Below the pieces are notes generated by a model, which worked only from the letters and a program-made list of their open reading frames with translations, was not told where the DNA came from and made no database searches. The translations under genes and the position numbers were made by a program. A DNA stretch of 64,000 bases from Bacteroides sp. (GTDB lineage: Bacteria > Bacteroidota > Bacteroidia > Bacteroidales > Muribaculaceae): assembly GCA_014801785.1 (NCBI GenBank), contig JAAVDN010000019.1, forward strand, positions 41,292-105,291, given 5' to 3'. Shown here piece by piece: positions 58,102 to 64,000 of this stretch (positions within the stretch are counted from its first letter, which is position 1; the number at the start of each line of letters is the position of its first letter).

Positions 58102-60606
58102 TTAAATCAGTATTTTGTCAATTAATATTTGTTCGCCGTCGACGATAACTGAGATTACTGTGAATCCAGAGCAAGAACTGAGATCTAAAACTATTTCTTG
58201 GGTACCTTTACCCCAGACAGCAGACTCCTGAGAGTTGGTTTGTCCAACAGTAGTCCGTTCTATAATTATATCCTTGTCAAGTGGTTGGGAAGCACGTAGC
58301 GTGAGAGCCTTAGAAGATTTTTCTACGATTTCGAATGTAAGTTCATCGGAAGAAAATTGAACTGGAATTTCGAAAGTAACTTCCGAAGAATGAGCCTTGA
58401 GTGTACCTCCAACAATTGCTTCTTTTGTCCCATGGTAGGTCTGACCTAGCGCTATACTATTTTCCATACTGTCCACCCATTCAAATTCATATTCTTCCTC
58501 GTTCAAAGTTTCGGCCACGAGTTCTACATAGCTACCATTGTTATATGTCTCTGATAGTATTATAGGAGGATCGACACTTGGAGTAAAGGGTTTTGATACG
58601 ATGTACCTGCCCAATCTAGCTTTGGAGATGTATTCTTTTAGTTCAATTCCGAAACCTACCTCTAATGAACCTGGAATATTTGCAAAAGAGTAACCTATAG
58701 TCAGTTTAATAGGATCAACTTGTGAAGGATTGACCTTTAGACCTTTAATCAGGTTATCCGAATCGAAAGTATGGTTGTCAGTATCCCCAAAAAGGTCAGG
58801 AGAGTTAATATGGACGCGAAGATCAGGATTACCAGACTCCAAGGATAGCATAAATTGTCTTTTGTATCCAGGGCCTAGATTGATATATGCAACGGTAGAA
58901 GTCTGATTTTTATTAAGTCCTACTCTATGCCTCTCAGCGATATATGGCAAATCGGTTGGGCAATTAGATGTTCCAATCAAATTGTGTAGACAGTTCTCTG
59001 ATCCTACCGTTACTAAAATGTTAACAGGGCCTGATGTATAATTCAGCGGACGGTTCTCGTAAGTCCAAGGAATAGTCACAACGGTATAGTCATCTTGATA
59101 TAGATTCTCCGATAGTTGAATTTTACCGATTTTACCACCTAAACTCACTCCCTTTGAATCAATCATATTCCCTATATAGTACGGTATGGAGCCGATTAAC
59201 CCAGGATTACACCAATAGGCCTCCACCCATATTGGAGCATTGGAAGTTGTAATATATGGTTTCCAACCTTTATTATGAATTCTTACTTTGACATAGTTAG
59301 GCGCTTTTGTGATGGAATTCCAGCTTAATTCTGTATCCGCCATATTTGGGTAAGATGAGCTGGATAGGGCAATATCCGGACTGCTCCATGTCTGCAATAC
59401 AGAATTATAACCGCCATAATCATTATAGTCGTCCCTAATACATAAGTTAACAGGGGCGGGAAGATAAGAAAAAGATAAAGTTTTGGCCAGATTAGCATGG
59501 CTGGAATAGAATTGCGGTGTTTGTATATTCCGATAGAACTGATTGTCTCTTGCATACACAAATGCTTCATTCATGTTAATGTTCCCATCTCCATCCGTAT
59601 CTGCATCTTCTGAAGTTTTCCATAGTGCGTTTATCCATTCTTCAAGGAATGAGGAACAATCGGGTAGCATATTATTTACCTGATCTTTAGAGGATGCCGT
59701 GGCAATTACAACATTATCTTGGTCTTTAAGGAAATCGACAAATCCACCACTAAAGCATTGAGCCATTAAAATATTCTTTGATGCGCATTTTATCTTTTTT
59801 AATAAAGATGCAAATTCATTCGCATATAATTTGGGGTAGTCGTTTCCCCAAAGACATATGGACGAACCTCTTCCATCAGTAGCTTTGTCTCCGTGATCGG
59901 TCACATATATAAACAAATGATCATTTTCTGTCAGGGTATTCGCTAACTCCGAAAATATATTACGAATCTCCTCAAGAGTTGCAGCATACCCTATATCCGG
60001 ATAGCGGTCATTGTCTAAATCTATCGGTGATCGTACGTCTCCATACATATCAGGCTCGTCTGTGCATCCGTTTGAACAAGCGACATAAATGTTAGATTTA
60101 GGCACATTGAATTGATTACGTAATACCCTATACGCATACGAAAGATTATTCCAGTATCTAATATGGTTCATATCGACATTACAACCACCACTTATTAAGA
60201 GGGCGTACTGATGATTTGCTGGTGCTATGTTTTTCTTAGGGACAATTACATCTCGAAAGTTATCATACACGGGACGGGGTGGGATCCTCTTCGCACCTTC
60301 CAATTTCCATAGAGGGATAACGGGGGGCATAGTTACCTCTGCGCTTTTTATTTTATTAGGTGCGGTGGTCAGGGTCTTCGGTAAATAGTATTCGATAGCT
60401 GGATGTCCCCAATCGGCATTGGGACATAGATCCTCGAACACCAACCATGTTGAGGCATCCTTCTCACCGATGAGAAAGTCCGAAGTTGTTAGTCTGTCCT
60501 GGGGTACTGAGTTCTGCACCATAGAGAGCGCTTGCAGCTCGGTTATTTCTCCCCTGCAAGTAAGACAGGAGGAAATGATAATTAGTAGGAACAATAGTTT
60601 TTTCAT
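58102..60606 (-). CDS. Secreted C13/legumain-like caspase-fold cysteine peptidase
   Basis: Signal peptide MKKLLFLLIIISSCLTCRG; YALLISGGCNVDMNHIRYWNNLSYAYRVLRNQFNVPKSNIYVACSNG, HLFIYVTDHGDKA (His), NILMAQCFSGGFVDF (Cys). Confidence 0.72.
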   Translation of the reverse strand: MKKLLFLLIIISSCLTCRGEITELQALSMVQNSVPQDRLTTSDFLIGEKDASTWLVFEDLCPNADWGHPAIEYYLPKTLTTAPNKIKSAEVTMPPVIPLWKLEGAKRIPPRPVYDNFRDVIVPKKNIAPANHQYALLISGGCNVDMNHIRYWNNLSYAYRVLRNQFNVPKSNIYVACSNGCTDEPDMYGDVRSPIDLDNDRYPDIGYAATLEEIRNIFSELANTLTENDHLFIYVTDHGDKATDGRGSSICLWGNDYPKLYANEFASLLKKIKCASKNILMAQCFSGGFVDFLKDQDNVVIATASSKDQVNNMLPDCSSFLEEWINALWKTSEDADTDGDGNINMNEAFVYARDNQFYRNIQTPQFYSSHANLAKTLSFSYLPAPVNLCIRDDYNDYGGYNSVLQTWSSPDIALSSSSYPNMADTELSWNSITKAPNYVKVRIHNKGWKPYITTSNAPIWVEAYWCNPGLIGSIPYYIGNMIDSKGVSLGGKIGKIQLSENLYQDDYTVVTIPWTYENRPLNYTSGPVNILVTVGSENCLHNLIGTSNCPTDLPYIAERHRVGLNKNQTSTVAYINLGPGYKRQFMLSLESGNPDLRVHINSPDLFGDTDNHTFDSDNLIKGLKVNPSQVDPIKLTIGYSFANIPGSLEVGFGIELKEYISKARLGRYIVSKPFTPSVDPPIILSETYNNGSYVELVAETLNEEEYEFEWVDSMENSIALGQTYHGTKEAIVGGTLKAHSSEVTFEIPVQFSSDELTFEIVEKSSKALTLRASQPLDKDIIIERTTVGQTNSQESAVWGKGTQEIVLDLSSCSGFTVISVIVDGEQILIDKILI

Positions 60607-60758
60607 ACTATTAGATTCTTTTTGACAAGCAACAGTGACTCGTACTTCAAATGACTCTACTAATGAATTAATTGGGATGCTTCGTTAGATATTGGAGAAA
60701 GTAACCTTTTAATTTATGCATTTAGAAGAGTCTTGTGTTAGCTGAATTCTATTCTTGT

Positions 60759-60788
60759 CTGGTTAGAGTGTAACTGGTTAGAGCGTAA
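60759..60788 (+). repeat. 15-nt tandem duplication in the leader of the C13-like gene
   Basis: CTGGTTAGAGTGTAA CTGGTTAGAGCGTAA. Confidence 0.85.
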
Positions 60789-61029
60789 TAGGAAAAGGAA
60801 TAACGGAACGCCAGATATGTAGGAGGTTTTCCAGGGTTCTTTTTCCATCCTATGATATTCTGAGCGAACTCAGAATAAGGACTTGAACTTTTGTTTATGA
60901 TGAAATGTTTTGTTCTGCAAATTTAAGTATTAAATTGTACTATTCTAAAATATTTCTTGATAAAATATTGTCGATATGTTGTATTTTATATCTAAGTGTG
61001 ATATTTTGTAGTGTATTGGGTTTAATTTG

Positions 61030-61185
61030 TCAGTAGAGGAAGCCGAAGAGCCAGAGAGGTATTTTGTTGCTGAAGCCGAATACGATGTCGGCGGCGGCTA
61101 CGAAACTGTCGGGGATGTTGAGGATCTGGGCGAATCCCTTTCCTATGGGCTTGTGACCCACGGACGAGTATAGATGAAACTTGCA
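61030..61185 (-). pseudogene. Possible 3' remnant of a coding sequence
   Basis: Minus strand CKFHLYSSVGHKPIGKGFAQILNIPDSFVAAADIVFGFSNKIPLWLFGFLY*; no plausible start, dispersed repeat copy directly upstream. Confidence 0.4.
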
Positions 61186-61195
61186 GGTTAGACCG

Positions 61196-61224
61196 TGTCC
61201 CACAAGAAATGTTAACAGCCGGGT
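61196..61224 (+). repeat. Dispersed intergenic repeat, copy F
   Basis: GTCCCACAAGAAATGTTAACAGCCGGGTC, identical to copy A over 29 nt. Confidence 0.8.
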
Positions 61225-61352
61225 CGGAGAAACGAGCGAGTTTGGCCTTGCAGGTGAAGTAACTTAGCCCGCTAAGCTCCTTCTCTCCGCGGCCAAATGC
61301 CCGGCGCGATAGCCACGTTTTATACGCTCATTTATTTTGAACAGCTACTTAC

Positions 61353-62765
61353 TTATTTCCAAAGAATCTTCTTTCCGTCACGGATATATATGGAACCGGC
61401 GATGGGGTTTGAGACGGGACGACCGAAGAGATCTGTCAAGGATGTTTTAGCCGGGATGTCATTGAGACCGGGAGATGTTATTCCGGTCTCTTCCCAGGGA
61501 AGGTCTGCGAACTTATGGATAACGTTTCCATCGCCATCGCAGTAGTATATGAGCCTTGGTGTCAGCTCCAGGGGATACTTGTCCGGACGCAGTATATAGG
61601 GGAGGAATGCGTGTGAGAGCGCCCCTATACCCTCGATGCAGACGATCGGGTCCGGATCGTCCAATATCCTTCTCAATGCATATTGCCGACGTAATTCTCC
61701 GTTTATTAGAATAGGCTGCATAGTGGATATATCCTCTACTTGAAAATAATGGTCGTAATTCCAATTCCCCGATTCATCCTTTTGGAGATAACTGGCGAAA
61801 TAGTCATAATATTCCAAAAAATCATATTTATCCAAAAAGAGGAAGGATTGATTCATATATTGCGTTCGGAGCGCCAGCTCTTCTAATGTTTCTCCATTGT
61901 CGAAAGAAGGGGAAAGAGTGGAGATTTGGCCTGCGTCTTCGTGAACCCAAACAGAAGGGATCGTTATTCCGGGAGTGAGTTTTTGGGAAAATTCAGGATT
62001 GGAACTGTCAGGATATTCTATCCTCTTATACTCGTAAGCGTATGTATATTCCAAGCCGAAAATTCTTTCAGACTCTCCGAATTTCCAGTATGAAAGATAG
62101 TACGAGCCATCCTCGTTGAATCCTCCGTAAATCCAACTACGGTCATTCCGAATCATTGGAATCCAACTTGAAGACATATATTCATTCTCAATTCCTCGTA
62201 AAAAGTCTTCTCTTTTTCCAATCAGCTTCCCGTTATCCCATACAGCTTGTAAAAATTCAAATTTTCCGTCAGTTGGCACAGCAATATCTGGATTAAAGTG
62301 ATGGAAAGGCCTGAGACAGGGACCTACCCCTTCTATATACAGTTCTTGGGGATATTGAGGGTCGTATAAGCGTTTACGAATAATTCCACCAAAGTCGCAG
62401 ACGTCAAATCTAAAGCCTTTAGCGATGTATTCATCTTTTGCATTCACAGATAAATCCATCAGAATGGTGACATCGTTATTCTTATCGCGTAGCTCTAATC
62501 GATTATCCTTCTCGACAAGGGCGTAGTTTGTCTTGTACAGGGTAGGCCCGGCTTTCAATAGAAGTTTTTTTGCAATTGTGCCATCATTCAAGACAGTATC
62601 ACCGTCTATTGAATAGATGATCGGAGTAGTAGATGTTGAGTAGGTTTTGTCCATATAAGTAAATTTAGTCACCCACTCTCGTTCTTCGGTAAGAATCGGA
62701 AGATAAGATTCCGCGCTTATGCTGAAATAGCAAGATAGTAAAAGGAGAAAAAATATATATTGCAT
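61353..62765 (-). CDS. Secreted protein with short C-terminal sorting-like motif
   Basis: Signal peptide MQYIFFLLLLSCYFSISA; C-terminus LTDLFGRPVSNPIAGSIYIRDGKKILWK. Confidence 0.6.
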   Translation of the reverse strand: MQYIFFLLLLSCYFSISAESYLPILTEEREWVTKFTYMDKTYSTSTTPIIYSIDGDTVLNDGTIAKKLLLKAGPTLYKTNYALVEKDNRLELRDKNNDVTILMDLSVNAKDEYIAKGFRFDVCDFGGIIRKRLYDPQYPQELYIEGVGPCLRPFHHFNPDIAVPTDGKFEFLQAVWDNGKLIGKREDFLRGIENEYMSSSWIPMIRNDRSWIYGGFNEDGSYYLSYWKFGESERIFGLEYTYAYEYKRIEYPDSSNPEFSQKLTPGITIPSVWVHEDAGQISTLSPSFDNGETLEELALRTQYMNQSFLFLDKYDFLEYYDYFASYLQKDESGNWNYDHYFQVEDISTMQPILINGELRRQYALRRILDDPDPIVCIEGIGALSHAFLPYILRPDKYPLELTPRLIYYCDGDGNVIHKFADLPWEETGITSPGLNDIPAKTSLTDLFGRPVSNPIAGSIYIRDGKKILWK

Positions 62766-62779
62766 AGCAACAAATAAAT

Positions 62780-64000
62780 TTAGTTAATAGATACACTTGC
62801 ACCAATGCATATTTCGGTTCCTGGTTCAAGCGTTACACATCCTCCTTTAATAGAAGAGTGACCCTGCAGAAATATTACTTCTCCAGTACGCTTTAAGTTT
62901 GACACTTGTTGGCCAATCCGAATCTGAGGTACCTCTATGGATAAATCTTCCGTAATATCCACGTTTTGAAGATATAGAGTGTTAAAATCTCCAACGCATC
63001 TAAGATCAAATTTTCTGAAATATGGAATAAAATTATGCTTGGTTATAGCTATACTGAAGTGATTTTTTCTGAAAATATATTTAGTTGGTGTATCCACGGG
63101 AAATGATTCATATTCGTATACTCCATTATGTAGATAACCAATATACACTTTATGTCCCGTAATACCGCCAGTGTTAATATTCCAATATCCGATACCTGGG
63201 TATATTTTAATATCCTGGAATTTACTCGGACTATCTGTAAACGCCTTAATATCTGGGTCTCCCATCATATTTTCACTCATAAGCATTCTACGACCAGGCG
63301 CATACTCATAATCATTCAAACGATATTCGTATTTTATATCGCGCAGAACTCGTCCTATACTCCGTTCATCATGTTCATCAAAGATGTTCTTCCAAATATA
63401 AGCATGCCATAAGTCAGTAGAACCAAGTTCTCCGTTTTTATCACCACCCCATCCCTCACGGGTATTCCCAATATATGCAATAGCACGAGCCCCGTTTTGG
63501 ATTAACCATCCGCTACCGAAACAAGTGGGCAATACCGTATATCCGGCCACGATATATTTAGTTGGAATTGTAGAGTTATTATTTTGATAACGTGAAAAAT
63601 TACCTGTATGACAAGAAGAAGCTAAAATGATAGATTGAGCTCCTGCGACCTCGTTTGTAATATCTGTTCTTGAAAATTTATCATTTTGAATATATATATG
63701 GTCATTCATGCCGTGGGCACTAATATTGATGAATGCAGGCCCTGTTTTTAATTCTTGTTTTAAACCAGCAACGTTGTAGTTCCAATTTGTTTTTCCATCA
63801 TCTAAATTGTTGCTAAAAATTTTAAAAATTACTTGATTATTGAAGGGAGCTATCCAATTATTATATATTTTTTTTGATATAAGATGACTATCAGTAAAAT
63901 AATAACCATCGATTAAAGTGTCAGGGCTTTTTATTCTATCAGCAATTGCAAGCATATTGTTGAAATGGTTACCGTCATGCAGTCCTTGTTCGTAAGATAG
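62780..64000 (-). CDS. C25 (gingipain-like) cysteine peptidase, N-terminal part beyond window
   Basis: GPAFINISAHGMNDHI (His) and QSIILASSCHTGNFS (Cys); frame open to 64000 (LSYEQGLHDGNHFNNMLAIADR). Confidence 0.75.
   Translation of the reverse strand, partial: LSYEQGLHDGNHFNNMLAIADRIKSPDTLIDGYYFTDSHLISKKIYNNWIAPFNNQVIFKIFSNNLDDGKTNWNYNVAGLKQELKTGPAFINISAHGMNDHIYIQNDKFSRTDITNEVAGAQSIILASSCHTGNFSRYQNNNSTIPTKYIVAGYTVLPTCFGSGWLIQNGARAIAYIGNTREGWGGDKNGELGSTDLWHAYIWKNIFDEHDERSIGRVLRDIKYEYRLNDYEYAPGRRMLMSENMMGDPDIKAFTDSPSKFQDIKIYPGIGYWNINTGGITGHKVYIGYLHNGVYEYESFPVDTPTKYIFRKNHFSIAITKHNFIPYFRKFDLRCVGDFNTLYLQNVDITEDLSIEVPQIRIGQQVSNLKRTGEVIFLQGHSSIKGGCVTLEPGTEICIGASVSIN

Noticed and set aside
1-64000. 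CRISPR arrays, prophage, transposases, toxin-antitoxin or defence genes
   Set aside because: None recognised on either strand; the only recombinase is XerC-like and looks housekeeping.

Overview
The window is a chromosomal segment from a Bacteroidales bacterium, probably Muribaculaceae-like (inferred from protein content and TTG-N20-TAnnTTTG promoters). About 8.9-28.3 kb is the str/S10/spc/alpha ribosomal protein supercluster (rpsL to rplQ, including fusA, secY, map, infA, rpmJ and rpoA). It is flanked by housekeeping genes: dcp-like M3 peptidase, rhomboid, HU, argS, cls, aminopeptidase P, rpsU, xerC-like, hpf, mltG, pnp, an AddA/RecB-like helicase-nuclease, gldE-like, ung, one tRNA-Arg(CCG) and pullulanase. 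The right end (about 50.8-64 kb) is accessory in character. It has T9SS-linked genes (DUF5103 and PorQ-like), secreted proteins with sorting-domain-like C-termini, and two caspase-fold peptidases (C13-like and C25/gingipain-like) in visibly AT-richer DNA. The most interesting non-coding signals are: (1) a candidate ~200-nt sRNA near 30.16-30.37 kb with a perfect-spacing promoter, an intrinsic terminator and two hairpin loops carrying the same 10-mer; (2) a terminator plus promoter that splits the ribosomal cluster between rplP and rpmC; (3) a 395-nt hairpin-rich spacer between rpsN and rpsH; (4) a dispersed intergenic repeat (GTCCCACAAGAAATGTTAACAGCCGGGTC and variants); (5) three separate exact triplications of short units, two of which triplicate an in-frame stop codon; (6) a 43-aa single-TM microprotein with its own -7 box and terminator. 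No CRISPR array, prophage or transposase was seen. All family names come from reading protein motifs without database searches.
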